The notes: generated from the letters alone by a model not told the origin. DNA of 64,000 nucleotides from Microbulbifer litoralis (GCF_023634065.1 NZ_JALKCV010000016.1:44946-108945), one strand, 5' to 3'; shown: positions 31,918-50,982, counted from the stretch's first letter. Made by a program: numbers and translations.

Positions 31918-32553
31918 TTAGGCTTTTACTGCCGGACGAACGATTACGTCGCCACCGGGAGCACCGGGAACGGCACCTTTAACCAGCAGCAGGTTGCGCT
32001 CGGCATCCACTCGAACCACTTCCAGGTTTTGCGTGGTAACACGCTCAGCGCCCATGTGGCCGGCCATCTTCTTGCCTTTCCACACACGACCAGGAGTCTG
32101 GCACTGACCGATAGAACCGGGTGCGCGGTGAGACAGGGAGTTACCGTGAGTAGCGTCCTGGGTTTTGAAGTTCCAGCGCTTAACACCACCCTGGAAACCT
32201 TTACCTTTGGAAGTGCCGGTTACGTCGATCTTCTGACCAGCTTCAAAGCCGGAGACAGTAATCTCGGAACCGATTTCGAAAGTCTCTTCGGAAGCGTCAG
32301 TACGCAGTTCGAACAGACGGGTGCCAGCCTCAGTATTGGCTTTGGCGAAGTGGCCCGCTTGGGGCTTGGAGACACGGGAAGCCTTGCGGTTGCCAACAGT
32401 CACCTGGACTGCTGCATAGCCGTCAGTTTCCACGGTTTTCACCTGGGTGACGCGATTCGGAGCTACCTCGATAACGGTAACCGGAATGGATGCGCCATCT
32501 TCAGTGAAGATGCGGGTCATGCCGCTTTTGCGGCCGACAATACCTATAGTCAT
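31918..32553 (-). CDS. rplC: 50S ribosomal protein L3
   Basis: L3 is an early assembly protein whose loop reaches the peptidyl-transferase centre. The 211 residues (E. coli 209) include [20 protein letters not shown] and the loop [53 protein letters not shown]. The Gln of GQCQTPGRV is the residue methylated by PrmB in E. coli. It lies 110 bp after rpsJ; that gap contains a short CCCGG/CCGGG hairpin but no clear promoter. Confidence 0.99.
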   Translation of the reverse strand: MTIGIVGRKSGMTRIFTEDGASIPVTVIEVAPNRVTQVKTVETDGYAAVQVTVGNRKASRVSKPQAGHFAKANTEAGTRLFELRTDASEETFEIGSEITVSGFEAGQKIDVTGTSKGKGFQGGVKRWNFKTQDATHGNSLSHRAPGSIGQCQTPGRVWKGKKMAGHMGAERVTTQNLEVVRVDAERNLLLVKGAVPGAPGGDVIVRPAVKA

Positions 32554-32663
32554 CGTTTCAACCTCTCAGTGCACGGGGCTTTAACCCACTGCGGCCGCCC
32601 AGTTTCAGAGCGTTACACTACCCGGACCTTTTTCGCCCGGGATTCGGTAGTTAATTTAAAGTG

Positions 32664-32975
32664 TTAGCCGAGACTGATCTGAACCTCTACACCGGCCGCC
32701 AGATCGAGCTTCATCAGCGCGTCGACGGTTTTTTCGGTGGGCTCGACAATGTCCAGCAAACGCTTGTGGGTACGAATCTCGTACTGGTCGCGCGCGTCTT
32801 TGTTGACGTGCGGGGAGATCAGCACGGTGTACTTCTCTTTGCGAGTCGGCAGCGGAATCGGTCCGCGAACTTGCGCACCAGTGCGCTTGGCCGTCTCGAC
32901 GATCTCCTGGGTAGACGTATCGATCAGCTTGTGATCAAACGCCTTCAGGCGAATTCGGATGCGTTGACCCTGCAT
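32664..32975 (-). CDS. rpsJ: 30S ribosomal protein S10
   Basis: S10 is in the 30S head and, as NusE, joins NusB in antitermination complexes. I start at [20 protein letters not shown] (103 residues as in E. coli); the frame extends five codons, but GGAG fits this [40 protein letters not shown] is the conserved core. It is the first gene of the S10 operon. Unlike in E. coli relatives, tuf is not directly upstream: two opposite-strand genes intervene. Confidence 0.99.
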   Translation of the reverse strand: MQGQRIRIRLKAFDHKLIDTSTQEIVETAKRTGAQVRGPIPLPTRKEKYTVLISPHVNKDARDQYEIRTHKRLLDIVEPTEKTVDALMKLDLAAGVEVQISLG

Positions 32976-33049
32976 GGAATCAAACTCCAACTTGAAAACT
33001 AAAGAACGTCCTTTTACGCAGCCCCGAGGGCGGGCGAAAAGGAGCGCGA

Positions 33050-33078
33050 ATTCTACGGGCGCTGTGTTGTTCTGTCAA
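33050..33078 (-). promoter_or_regulatory. Promoter of the S10 operon
   Basis: On the minus strand, consensus TTGACA (33073-33078), a 17-bp spacer and TAGAAT (33050-33055) are followed by TCGCGCTCC. Start predicted near 33043, so the leader before rpsJ is only about 68 nt. Confidence 0.88.
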
Positions 33079-33176
33079 CCACATTGCCCACTTTCCAGAC
33101 GGCGCCCCGGTGCGGCGCGGATTCCCCGCCCGCGAAACTACAATTGAAGCGGTATACCGAAGAGGAGGGGCATAAA

Positions 33177-33653
33177 ATGACCATCGCCGCCACAGTCAGT
33201 CAATATCTACGTGACCAGTCGGTCGACTACCAGCTGGTGCAGCATCCCCACAGCCATACCAGCCGCGAGAGCGCCCACGCGGCCCATGTTCGCGAGGACC
33301 AGGTCGCCAAGGCCATCCTGATGAAGGACGAGCAGGGTTACGTCATGGCCGTGATTCCGGCCAGCAGCAGCCTCGATATGCGCGCCGTGCACGACGAGAC
33401 AGGCCGCAACCAACTGGAGATGGTGTCGGAGGAAGAGCTCGGCCGCGTCTGCCCGGACTGCGAACTGGGCGCCCTCCCGCCGCTGGGCCAGGCCTACGGC
33501 ATCACCACTCTGCTGGACAGCAGCCTGACCCATCGCGACACCATCTACTTTGAGGCCGGCGACCACGAGGAGCTGGTGGAAATGGAGGGCAGCCGCTTTG
33601 CCAGACTGTTCGCCGGCAGCCACAGCTGCGACCTGAGCAAGGACTGGCCGTAA
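33177..33653 (+). CDS. YbaK/EbsC-type aminoacyl-tRNA deacylase domain protein
   Basis: Stand-alone editing-domain protein of the YbaK/ProX superfamily, which hydrolyses mischarged tRNAs such as Cys- or Ala-tRNA(Pro). I start at MTIAATVSQYLRDQSVDYQL (158 residues) with AGGAGGGG upstream; the longer frame has no likeness. The conserved core HAAHVREDQVAKAILMKDEQ contains the Lys expected in the active site, followed by AVIPASSSLDM and the GLP-type segment LGALPPLGQAYG. Specificity cannot be read. It lies divergent from rpsJ across the S10 promoter and is an insertion in the usual tuf-rpsJ order. Confidence 0.85.
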   Translation: MTIAATVSQYLRDQSVDYQLVQHPHSHTSRESAHAAHVREDQVAKAILMKDEQGYVMAVIPASSSLDMRAVHDETGRNQLEMVSEEELGRVCPDCELGALPPLGQAYGITTLLDSSLTHRDTIYFEAGDHEELVEMEGSRFARLFAGSHSCDLSKDWP

Positions 33654-33822
33654 CACACACAATCGACAGGCGGGTATCGGCAGGATGTCGCCCCCTGACA
33701 CACCCGGCCGCAACGCGGCCGGGGCCCGCTGAGGGCCGGACCGAAAGCGGAGCACCACCATTTCACCACCGTGCCGGGACCCGCATCATAGCGCCACCCA
33801 CCTTCATCCAAGCTTCACGCTG

Positions 33823-33840
33823 CCGTGACCAAACCGTCAT
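33823..33840 (+). promoter_or_regulatory. Possible Pho box before the PhoX-like gene
   Basis: CCGTGAC-CAAA-CCGTCAT resembles the tandem 7-mer CTGTCAT spaced by 11 bp: four and six matches of seven. It lies about 75 bp upstream of the start. The first half is weak, so this is only suggestive. Confidence 0.3.
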
Positions 33841-33912
33841 CGGATCGCTCCTACCGTCCCCGGGTACCCGTGCGTAGCGGGTGCCTCGACACCCATAAAA
33901 ATCGGAGGCTGT

Positions 33913-35376
33913 ATGGATAACACCAAATATGCGGCGCAGGCAGACCGTCGCCAGTTTGTCAAAACCGGCGTGGCGGCGGGGGTTGCCGCCCTCGCCTTCA
34001 GTGCCCTGGCCGCGCGCGCCGGCCAGGGCCACGGAAGAGGGCACGGTCGCGGGCGGGGACACCATTCCCACTCACCCGACTACGGCCCCCTGGTCCCGAC
34101 AACAGACCTGGCCACTGGCCTGGACTTGCTGGCCCTGCCCGAGGGCTTCGAGTACCTGTCCTTCGGCTGGACAGGCCAATTGATGGACGACGGGCGCCCG
34201 ACCCCAACGGACCACGACGGCATGGCGGTCTGCGCCCGGCACGGCCGCACCCTGTCCCTGGTGCGCAATCACGAGCTCTCCGCCGGTGAAAGCAGCCAGT
34301 GCAGCGTCCCCGGCGGCATGTACAACCCGGCCGAGTATGGCGGCACCACCAACCTGGTCTTCGATTTTGTCAGCGGGCGCTTTGTGCGCTCCTACACCAG
34401 TCTCGGCGGCACCATCCGCAACTGCGCCGGCGGCCCGACGCCCTGGGGCTCGTGGATTTCCTGCGAGGAGACCTTCCACACCTGGGGCAGCCGCGACGAT
34501 GGCTACAACCACGGTTACGTCTTCGACGTGCCGGCCTTCGGCACCGCCAACGGTCAACCGGTATGCGCCGCCGGCCGCTTCAGCCACGAAGCTGTCGCAG
34601 TGGATCCGCGCACCGGTATTGTCTACGAGACAGAGGATGCCAACCCCTGCGCCTTCTACAAGTACGTTCAACCGGGCGCCGGTGACCGCGGCTGGCGCGG
34701 TAACCGCCACCGTCGCGAAGGGCTCCGGGACGGAGGTGAGCTATACGCCCTGGCGATCGCCGGAGAGCCCGGCCGCGACCTGCGCGGCGGCTTCACGCCG
34801 GGGGATACCTTCGCAGTGACCTGGGTGCCGGTCGATGACCCAGAGGGCGTTTACGGGCGCCCCTTCGATTCCGCCGATGGCGCCGCCGTCTTCACCCGCG
34901 GCGAGGGCTGCTGGGAGGATGGCGGCCGCATCTACTTCGTCTGTACCGACGGCGGCGCCGCCCGGCTCGGCCAGGTTTGGGTCTATGACCCGCGCGGGGA
35001 GCGCCTGACCCTGCTCTACGAATCCACCGATGCATCGGATGTGGACGGGCCGGACAATATCGCCATCAGCCCGCGCGGCGGCATTGTTCTCTGCGAGGAC
35101 GGCGGCTCCAACCCGAAACGGCTGATCGGACTCACAAGGGAAGGCCTGACATTCCCGTTTGCCGAGAACCGCATCGAGCTGCGCAACGGCGATATCGACA
35201 CCATCGATGCGATCTATCCCGGCACGCGCGCAAACTTCTGGGACGGCCCGGTGGGCAACTACCGCGGCAGCGAGTGGGCCGGTGCGACTTTCTACGGCGA
35301 CTGGCTGTTTGCCAACATCCAGTCTCCGGGCGTAACCTTCGCAATCCGCGGCCCCTGGCAAAAAGGCACACTCTGA
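33913..35376 (+). CDS. PhoX-like (DUF839) Tat-exported protein
   Basis: Likely periplasmic or secreted beta-propeller phosphoesterase-like protein. The N-terminus DRRQFVKTGVAAGVAALAFS is a twin-arginine signal. A His/Gly/Arg-rich segment follows at 37-54 (GQGHGRGHGRGRGHHSH). PhoX-family blocks follow: LVRNHELS near 117, NCAGGPTPWGSWISCEE near 170 with the Cys171 that ligates iron in PhoX, then SHEAVAVDP, VYETEDANP and DGPDNIAISPRGGIVLCEDG. At 487 residues it is shorter than classical PhoX (about 600 or more), so phosphatase activity is inferred, not shown. It is monocistronic and convergent with tuf1 across a shared terminator. Confidence 0.8.
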   Translation: MDNTKYAAQADRRQFVKTGVAAGVAALAFSALAARAGQGHGRGHGRGRGHHSHSPDYGPLVPTTDLATGLDLLALPEGFEYLSFGWTGQLMDDGRPTPTDHDGMAVCARHGRTLSLVRNHELSAGESSQCSVPGGMYNPAEYGGTTNLVFDFVSGRFVRSYTSLGGTIRNCAGGPTPWGSWISCEETFHTWGSRDDGYNHGYVFDVPAFGTANGQPVCAAGRFSHEAVAVDPRTGIVYETEDANPCAFYKYVQPGAGDRGWRGNRHRREGLRDGGELYALAIAGEPGRDLRGGFTPGDTFAVTWVPVDDPEGVYGRPFDSADGAAVFTRGEGCWEDGGRIYFVCTDGGAARLGQVWVYDPRGERLTLLYESTDASDVDGPDNIAISPRGGIVLCEDGGSNPKRLIGLTREGLTFPFAENRIELRNGDIDTIDAIYPGTRANFWDGPVGNYRGSEWAGATFYGDWLFANIQSPGVTFAIRGPWQKGTL

Positions 35377-35507
35377 TCCCCCTCGCGGCAAAGCCGCGGC
35401 AACCGCGCCGCGGCTTCCACAGACATACGCCTCCCGACCGCAACCCGCATTGCAGCTCGCGAACCGGTTCCAGCGCCCTGCCCTCCTGCCACTGGCCCGC
35501 AAGGCAA

Positions 35508-35542
35508 TAAAAAAGGCCGCAGCGTTTCCGCTGCGGCCTTTT
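35508..35542. terminator. Bidirectional terminator between PhoX-like gene and tuf1
   Basis: GGCCGCAGCG-TTTC-CGCTGCGGCC is a perfect ten-bp stem flanked by AAAAAA on the left and TTTT on the right. It lies between convergent genes and serves both the plus-strand gene and tuf1 on the minus strand. Confidence 0.92.
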
Positions 35543-35564
35543 CCCGGTCGATCAGGAGTAACGA

Positions 35565-36758
35565 TTACTCGATGATCTTGGCAACCACGCCGGCACCGAC
35601 GGTACGGCCACCTTCGCGGATCGCGAAGCGCAGGCCTTCTTCCATGGCGATCGGGGCGATCAGGGTTACGCTCATCTGAACGTTGTCGCCCGGCATGACC
35701 ATCTCGGTACCTTCCGGCAGCTGTACGTCACCGGTAACGTCGGTGGTACGGAAGTAGAACTGCGGACGGTAGCCCTTGAAGAACGGGGTGTGACGACCAC
35801 CTTCGTCCTTGGACAGTACGTACACTTCCGCTTCGAACTTGGTGTGCGGGGTGATGCTGCCCGGCTGGGCCAGTACCTGGCCACGCTCCACTTCGTCGCG
35901 CTTGGTGCCGCGCAGCAGCGCGCCGATGTTCTCGCCGGCACGGCCTTCGTCCAGCAGCTTGCGGAACATTTCAACACCGGTACAGGTGGTCTTGGTGGTT
36001 TCCTTGATGCCGACGATTTCGATTTCGTCGCCGGTTTTCAGGATACCGCGCTCGACACGGCCGGTGACTACGGTGCCGCGACCGGAGATGGAGAATACGT
36101 CTTCGATCGGCATCAGGAACGGCTGGTCTACCGCGCGCTCCGGCTCCGGGATGTATTCGTCCAGGGTCTCTACCAGCTTCTTGACCGCGGTAGTGCCCAT
36201 CTCGTTGTCGTCTTTGCCTTCCAGTGCCATCAGGGCGGAGCCGGTGATGATCGGGGTGTCGTCACCCGGGAAGTCGTAGTCGCTCAGCAGTTCGCGCACC
36301 TCCATTTCAACCAGCTCGAGCAGCTCTTCGTCATCGACCATGTCGGCCTTGTTCAGGAACACGACGATGTACGGAACGCCAACCTGGCGGGACAGCAGGA
36401 TGTGCTCGCGGGTCTGCGGCATGGGGCCGTCAGCGGCGGAGCAGACCAGGATCGCGCCGTCCATCTGGGCGGCACCGGTGATCATGTTTTTCACGTAGTC
36501 GGCGTGTCCCGGGCAGTCTACGTGGGCGTAGTGACGGGTCGGGGACTCGTATTCAACGTGGGAGGTCGCAATGGTGATACCGCGCTCGCGCTCTTCCGGA
36601 GCGTTGTCGATACCGGCAAACTCCACTGCAGCGCCACCCCAGACTTCCGCGCAGACGCGGGTCAGGGCTGCGGTCAGGGTGGTTTTACCGTGGTCAACGT
36701 GACCGATGGTGCCCACGTTTACGTGGGGCTTGGAACGTTCAAACTTTTCTTTTGCCAC
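35565..36758 (-). CDS. tuf: Elongation factor Tu, copy 1
   Basis: EF-Tu brings aminoacyl-tRNA to the ribosome as a GTP complex. The 397 residues start with a GTG codon: [21 protein letters not shown]-loop [32 protein letters not shown] and SALMALEG give the G1-G5 pattern; domains 2 and 3 follow ([33 protein letters not shown]). It is the last gene of the str operon, 48 bp after fusA. It is near-identical at DNA level to the second copy at 52.8-54.0 kb: the differences I found are two silent bases, the stop codon (TAA here) and the start codon. Confidence 0.99.
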   Translation of the reverse strand: MAKEKFERSKPHVNVGTIGHVDHGKTTLTAALTRVCAEVWGGAAVEFAGIDNAPEERERGITIATSHVEYESPTRHYAHVDCPGHADYVKNMITGAAQMDGAILVCSAADGPMPQTREHILLSRQVGVPYIVVFLNKADMVDDEELLELVEMEVRELLSDYDFPGDDTPIITGSALMALEGKDDNEMGTTAVKKLVETLDEYIPEPERAVDQPFLMPIEDVFSISGRGTVVTGRVERGILKTGDEIEIVGIKETTKTTCTGVEMFRKLLDEGRAGENIGALLRGTKRDEVERGQVLAQPGSITPHTKFEAEVYVLSKDEGGRHTPFFKGYRPQFYFRTTDVTGDVQLPEGTEMVMPGDNVQMSVTLIAPIAMEEGLRFAIREGGRTVGAGVVAKIIE

Positions 36759-36806
36759 TTTTCTGTCCTCTAGCTAAAAGAAGGTTAAAGACTAATACCT
36801 TGAAAA

Positions 36807-38915
<2,109 letters not shown>

Positions 38916-38938
38916 AGTTGTATCCTCGATATAACGGC

Positions 38939-38971
38939 AAAAGGCAGCCTGGAATTTTCCGTGCTGCCTTT
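38939..38971 (-). terminator. Hairpin with short U tract between rpsG and fusA
   Basis: Minus-strand arms AAAGGCAGC and GCTGCCTTT with a 14-base loop are followed by TTTTGCC. This looks like a weak terminator or processing site inside the str operon, which could lower fusA-tuf expression or mark mRNA ends. Confidence 0.45.
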
Positions 38972-39023
38972 CGGTATTAATGTCTCATGGCGCTTTTTAT
39001 GCGGTGCAAAAAGGTCATGAGGC

Positions 39024-39494
39024 TTAGAAGCGGTAGTGAGAGAACGCCTTGTTGGCTTCCGCCATGCGGTGAACGTCTTCACGCTTCTTGACAGCGCCGC
39101 CCTTGTTCTGGGAAGCGTCGATCATTTCGTTGGCCAGGCGCAGGGACATGGATTTCTCACCGCGTTTGCGGGAGAACTCAACCAGCCAGCGCATTGCCAG
39201 TGCCATGCGACGCGAAGGACGCACTTCTACCGGCACCTGGTAAGTCGCACCACCAACGCGGCGGGACTTCACTTCCACCATCGGCGCGATGTTTTCCAGG
39301 GACTCCTCGAAAACTTCGATCGGGTCTTTGTTGAGTTTTTCTGAAACCGTGTCCAGGGCGCCGTATACGATGCTCTCTGCAACAGATTTCTTGCCGCTGA
39401 TCATGACGTGGTTCATGAACTTGGCCAGGGTGACATTCCCGAATTTGGGATCGGGCAGTATTTCGCGCTTGGCGACTACTCGTCTTCTCGGCAT
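39024..39494 (-). CDS. rpsG: 30S ribosomal protein S7
   Basis: S7 nucleates the 30S head and contacts E-site tRNA. In E. coli it also represses its own operon from the rpsL-rpsG gap. The 156 residues start [42 protein letters not shown] and [24 protein letters not shown] are family blocks. Length is that of the short E. coli B form. It lies 113 bp after rpsL, in the position where the E. coli S7 target would be found. Confidence 0.99.
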   Translation of the reverse strand: MPRRRVVAKREILPDPKFGNVTLAKFMNHVMISGKKSVAESIVYGALDTVSEKLNKDPIEVFEESLENIAPMVEVKSRRVGGATYQVPVEVRPSRRMALAMRWLVEFSRKRGEKSMSLRLANEMIDASQNKGGAVKKREDVHRMAEANKAFSHYRF

Positions 39495-39607
39495 GAGAAT
39501 TGCCTCTCTTCAGGGTTACTCCGAGACGCCGCCGTACATCAATACAAATCGGCGAGCTCGGCCTTACTCCGGTTGGAAAACCGAAACGCAATAAGTCTTA
39601 AGGCTTA

Positions 39608-39982
39608 TTAACCTTTGGGACGCTTGGCACCGTATTTGGAACGGCCCTGCTTGCGATCGTTTACGCCGGCACAGTCCAGTGCACCGCGAACAGTGTGGTA
39701 GCGCACACCCGGCAGGTCTTTTACACGACCGCCGCGAATCAGTACCACGCTGTGCTCCTGCAGGTTGTGGCCTTCACCACCGATGTACGAAGTCACTTCG
39801 TAACCGTTGGTCAGGCGCACACGGCAAACCTTGCGCAGTGCGGAGTTCGGCTTCTTCGGTGTAGTGGTGTACACGCGAGTGCAGACTCCACGGCGCTGCG
39901 GGCTGGCCTGCAGGGCGGGAACGTCGCTTTTTTCGACTTTGCGTTTTCTCGGCTTACGAACCAACTGGTTGATCGTTGCCAT
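39608..39982 (-). CDS. rpsL: 30S ribosomal protein S12
   Basis: S12 sits at the decoding centre. The 124 residues (E. coli 124) start [20 protein letters not shown]. The streptomycin-sensitive Lys43 lies in [21 protein letters not shown] and Lys88 in [22 protein letters not shown]; both look wild type. The PGVRY Asp next to it is the beta-methylthiolated residue in E. coli. GGAGT precedes the ATG. It is the first gene of the str operon, with a promoter and attenuator-like hairpin upstream. Confidence 0.99.
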   Translation of the reverse strand: MATINQLVRKPRKRKVEKSDVPALQASPQRRGVCTRVYTTTPKKPNSALRKVCRVRLTNGYEVTSYIGGEGHNLQEHSVVLIRGGRVKDLPGVRYHTVRGALDCAGVNDRKQGRSKYGAKRPKG

Positions 39983-39995
39983 TAAAAATCACTCC

Positions 39996-40029
39996 AAAAA
40001 TAAAACGCCCCCACCTGAAAAGCGGGGGC
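39996..40029 (-). terminator. Attenuator-like hairpin in the rpsL leader
   Basis: Minus-strand GCCCCC and GGGGGC arms (40024-40029 and 40007-40012) are followed by GTTTTATTTTT, ending just before the rpsL ribosome-binding site. It lies between the promoter and the first gene, so it may act as an attenuator. Confidence 0.55.
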
Positions 40030-40095
40030 CCAGTCGTCTGTGTGTGCTGCCGGCTGTAGCGGCCAGGCAGTACACCCCACATAAGCGGGGGCCGC

Positions 40096-40124
40096 ATTCT
40101 ATAGGCGGCGGCCCGCGCAGTCAA
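40096..40124 (-). promoter_or_regulatory. Promoter of the str operon
   Basis: On the minus strand, TTGACT (40119-40124), a 17-bp GC-rich spacer and TAGAAT (40096-40101) are followed by a GC-rich discriminator. Start near 40089; leader about 107 nt to rpsL. Confidence 0.82.
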
Positions 40125-40203
40125 TCGGTTGAGGGAAGTGAGTGCTAACCTCGACCTTCGGGTTCTCGAGCAAAGCCCGAGCAGTCAGATGCGAAGGCCC
40201 TGC

Positions 40204-40222
40204 GGCCCGCAAGCGGAGCTGG
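40204..40222. repeat. 19-bp repeat downstream of rpoC
   Basis: GGCCCGCAAGCGGAGCTGG recurs at 50256-50274, downstream of rplA, with one mismatch. Both copies have further GAGCTC-containing inverted sequence beside them and can fold into GC-rich hairpins just past a stop codon. Confidence 0.5.
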
Positions 40223-40256
40223 CGGCGAGCGCCCCCGAGCTCCGCGGTCCCAGCGA

Positions 40257-44486
<4,230 letters not shown>

Positions 44487-44589
44487 GGCCTTTCCTCCAC
44501 TAGGGGGTAGTCAACCCGGGCTGGCCGGGTTGCCGGCGGCGGTACTGCGCGCCGCCGGCTGTATCTACTGAATCCGATTGATACCGGTC

Positions 44590-48663
<4,074 letters not shown>

Positions 48664-48996
48664 TCATATTCCCCAGCTTGATCGGTGACAAGACTTCGTG
48701 GAGCTCTGCCCCGGCACCCGCACAGCGTGCCGGCGACGTAAACTCGCCCGGGCGAGAAGTCTCTGGGCAGTGCAGTATTCGCTACACTGTCCGGAAACCT
48801 CTCCGGCAGCGGCGCTTTTCAGTAACGCGCGGACTGCGGTAAGGTGTTAACCGTGGTTTCAGCCCCTTCCCCAAAGCTGCGGGAGAGGGCAAAACCACAT
48901 TGCCGCAAACGGCAAAAAGGCCGGCGGACAAAAGTCCACCAGCCTTGCCGCTGACAGCCGGAAACCGGCCGCCAGCGGAGACTCGCAACAACCGAA
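48664..48996. other. rplL-rpoB intergenic region
   Basis: 333 bp without a gene. It holds the terminator-like hairpin at 48914-48944. In E. coli a partial terminator and an RNase III site in this gap set the ratio of L7/L12 to beta; this gap is in the same place. I saw no clear promoter. Confidence 0.6.
48914..48944 (-). terminator. Attenuator between rplL and rpoB
   Basis: On the minus strand an 11-bp stem (48934-48944 with 48919-48929, two G-U pairs) and TTTT loop is followed by TTTTTG. It lies 52 bp past the rplL stop. Confidence 0.75.
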
Positions 48997-49368
48997 TTAC
49001 TTCAGTTCTACAGTTGCGCCAGCTTCTTCCAGCTGCTTCTTGGCCTCTTCGGCTTCGTCCTTGCTCACGCCTTCTTTCAGCGGGGCCGGAGCGCCGTCTA
49101 CCAGTGCCTTGGCTTCTTTCAGGCCCAGACCGGTAATGCCGCGAACAGCCTTGATCACGTTCACTTTCTTTTCGCCGGCGGAAGTCAGGATTACGTCGAA
49201 CTCGTCCTTCTCTTCTGCAGCAGCTTCGCCACCGGCAGCGCCACCGGCTACAACAGCAGCGGCAGCAGTTACGCCGAATTTCTCTTCCATGGCTTCGATC
49301 AGCTCGGCAACGTCCTTCACGGACATTTCGGCGATCGCGTTGATGATATCTTCTTTAGTCAGAGACAT
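48997..49368 (-). CDS. rplL: 50S ribosomal protein L7/L12
   Basis: Stalk protein that recruits translation factors. The 123 residues show the N-terminal dimerisation helices ([20 protein letters not shown]), an Ala/Gly-rich hinge ([20 protein letters not shown]) and the C-terminal factor-binding domain with [27 protein letters not shown]. It follows rplJ by 90 bp. An attenuator-like hairpin separates it from rpoB, as expected for a protein needed in four or more copies per ribosome. Confidence 0.99.
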   Translation of the reverse strand: MSLTKEDIINAIAEMSVKDVAELIEAMEEKFGVTAAAAVVAGGAAGGEAAAEEKDEFDVILTSAGEKKVNVIKAVRGITGLGLKEAKALVDGAPAPLKEGVSKDEAEEAKKQLEEAGATVELK

Positions 49369-49458
49369 GATTCAGTTCCTGATATTGGTGAGCAGTCAGA
49401 CTGCTCGTGTATTCATTGGGAAAGCCTGTGAAAACTGCAACTCCGTCGTGCGAAGTAA

Positions 49459-49953
49459 TTAGGCAGCTTCCTGCTCTTTCTGGTCGCGTACGGCCGCAAT
49501 AGTGCGGACCAGCTTGCCAGCGGATGCTTCTTTCAACACGCTCATCAGCTTGGCGATCGCTTCGTCGTAAGTCGGCAGCTTGGCCAACATCGCAACATCG
49601 GCGACTTCACCTTCGAAGGCGGCACCTTTCAGTTCCAGCTTCTCGTTGTCCTTCGCGAACGCCGTCAGGATGCGCGCACCGGCACCCGGGTGTTCGTTGG
49701 AGAAGGCGATAAGACTGGGACCGACGAACTTCTCGGTGAGACATTCGTATTCGGTACCTGCCAGAGCGCGACGCGCCAGAGTATTGCGGACGACTTTCAT
49801 CCAAACGCCGTGCTCGCGAGCCTCTTTGCGCAGGGCGGTCATGTCGTTCACGGTTACGCCGCGGGAATCCGCAACGACCGCCGACAGAGCACCCTCAGCA
49901 GCCTGCTGGACTTCTGCGACAATCGCTTTCTTGTCTTCGAGTCCAATAGCCAT
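49459..49953 (-). CDS. rplJ: 50S ribosomal protein L10
   Basis: L10 anchors the L7/L12 stalk and, in E. coli, represses rplJL translation by binding its leader. The 164 residues (E. coli 165) start [20 protein letters not shown], with the rRNA-binding part [24 protein letters not shown] and the C-terminal helix that binds L12. AGGAG precedes the ATG. The 333-bp upstream gap holds an L10-type leader and a terminator-like hairpin. Confidence 0.99.
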   Translation of the reverse strand: MAIGLEDKKAIVAEVQQAAEGALSAVVADSRGVTVNDMTALRKEAREHGVWMKVVRNTLARRALAGTEYECLTEKFVGPSLIAFSNEHPGAGARILTAFAKDNEKLELKGAAFEGEVADVAMLAKLPTYDEAIAKLMSVLKEASAGKLVRTIAAVRDQKEQEAA

Positions 49954-49972
49954 AGTGTCACTCCTGGATTTG

Positions 49973-50029
49973 AAAAAAGACCGGGAAAACAGATCCCCGG
50001 TCGCTCCGGTGCTTCTAGCTCAAATCCAG
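49973..50029 (-). promoter_or_regulatory. Nested hairpins directly upstream of the rplJ ribosome-binding site
   Basis: On the minus strand, GACCGGG and CCCGGTC arms (49996-50002, 49979-49985) are followed by TTTTTT, like an intrinsic terminator. A second perfect ten-bp pairing, CTGGATTTGA (50020-50029) with TCAAATCCAG (49964-49973), encloses it and touches the AGGAG of rplJ. These two structures could switch termination or access to the ribosome-binding site. Confidence 0.6.
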
Positions 50030-50044
50030 TAAAAAATACTGGTT

Positions 50045-50150
50045 TGGGCGACACCGTCTGCGTAGGCTCGGACTCCCGAATGGCCGCCACGGCCGGAGCC
50101 CGGATTAAGCGGAAGGCGTTTAAACCTCAAACGCCTTTCGCGCCTACGGT
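50045..50150 (-). ncRNA. L10-type leader upstream of rplJ
   Basis: Minus-strand CCGTAGGCGCGAAAGG, a GGCGTTT...AAACGCC hairpin and then GCCTACGCAGACGGTG resemble the known L10 leader of gammaproteobacteria (base-paired CGTAGGC with GCCTACG around internal hairpins). This is the site bound by the L10-L7/L12 complex for autorepression. Boundaries are approximate. Confidence 0.65.
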
Positions 50151-50255
50151 CTTTGACGGCCCGCTGCCTCCTGCCCCCCCTCCGGAGAGGACTGGGAAGA
50201 GGCAACGGACCCCAAAGTTCGGTTCGCTGGGAGCACCAATAGCCAGCGGGCCTTT

Positions 50256-50274
50256 GGCCCGCAAGCCGAGCTGG
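50256..50274. repeat. 19-bp repeat downstream of rplA
   Basis: GGCCCGCAAGCCGAGCTGG is the partner of the copy at 40204-40222, with one mismatch. A local GCCAGCGGGCC-TTT-GGCCCGC palindrome (near 50242-50262) overlaps it, 13 bp past the rplA stop. Confidence 0.5.
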
Positions 50275-50286
50275 AGCTCCCGGCAA

Positions 50287-50982
50287 TTAAATGCTCAGGG
50301 ACGCCTGGTCGATGGTCAGCCCCGGGCCCATGGTGGTGCTCAGGGTGATCTTCTTCAGGTAGACGCCCTTGGCGGAGGCCGGCTTGGCCTTCTTCAGGTC
50401 GGCAACCAGCGCCTCAAGGTTTTCCTTCAGCGCGTTGGGCTCGAACGCCACCTTGCCGATACCACCGTGGATGATGCCACCTTTGTCAGCGCGGAAACGC
50501 ACCTGACCGGCCTTGGCATTCTTCACCGCAGTGGCCACGTCCGGGGTAACGGTGCCGGTTTTCGGGTTCGGCATCAGGCCGCGCGGACCCAGGATCTGGC
50601 CCAGCTGGCCGACCACGCGCATCGCGTCCGGGGAGGCAATGACCACGTCGAAGTCCATTTTGCCGGCCTTCACGTCGGCCGCCAGCTCGTCCATGCCCAC
50701 CAGGTCGGCACCGGCTTCTTTGGCCGCATCGGCATTGGCGCCCTGGGTGAATACGGCTACGCGCACGTCCTTGCCGGTACCGTGTGGCAGGGTGGTGGCC
50801 CCGCGGACAGCCTGGTCGGATTTGCGCGGATCGATGCCCAGGTTAACGGATGCATCGATGGTTTCGGCGAACTTCACATTGGACAGTTCTTTCAGCAGGG
50901 CAACGGCTTCGTCGAAACCGTAGGCTTTACCCGCTTCCACTTTTTCAGCGATAGCGCGCTGACGCTTACTCAGTTTGGCCAC
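50287..50982 (-). CDS. rplA: 50S ribosomal protein L1
   Basis: L1 forms the mobile stalk at the E site and represses the L11 operon in E. coli. The 231 residues (E. coli 234) include [26 protein letters not shown] and the second domain with [18 protein letters not shown], plus [17 protein letters not shown]. It begins immediately after the rplK stop with no gap, so translation is coupled. The following gap holds GC-rich palindromes and the rplJ leader. Confidence 0.99.
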   Translation of the reverse strand: MAKLSKRQRAIAEKVEAGKAYGFDEAVALLKELSNVKFAETIDASVNLGIDPRKSDQAVRGATTLPHGTGKDVRVAVFTQGANADAAKEAGADLVGMDELAADVKAGKMDFDVVIASPDAMRVVGQLGQILGPRGLMPNPKTGTVTPDVATAVKNAKAGQVRFRADKGGIIHGGIGKVAFEPNALKENLEALVADLKKAKPASAKGVYLKKITLSTTMGPGLTIDQASLSI

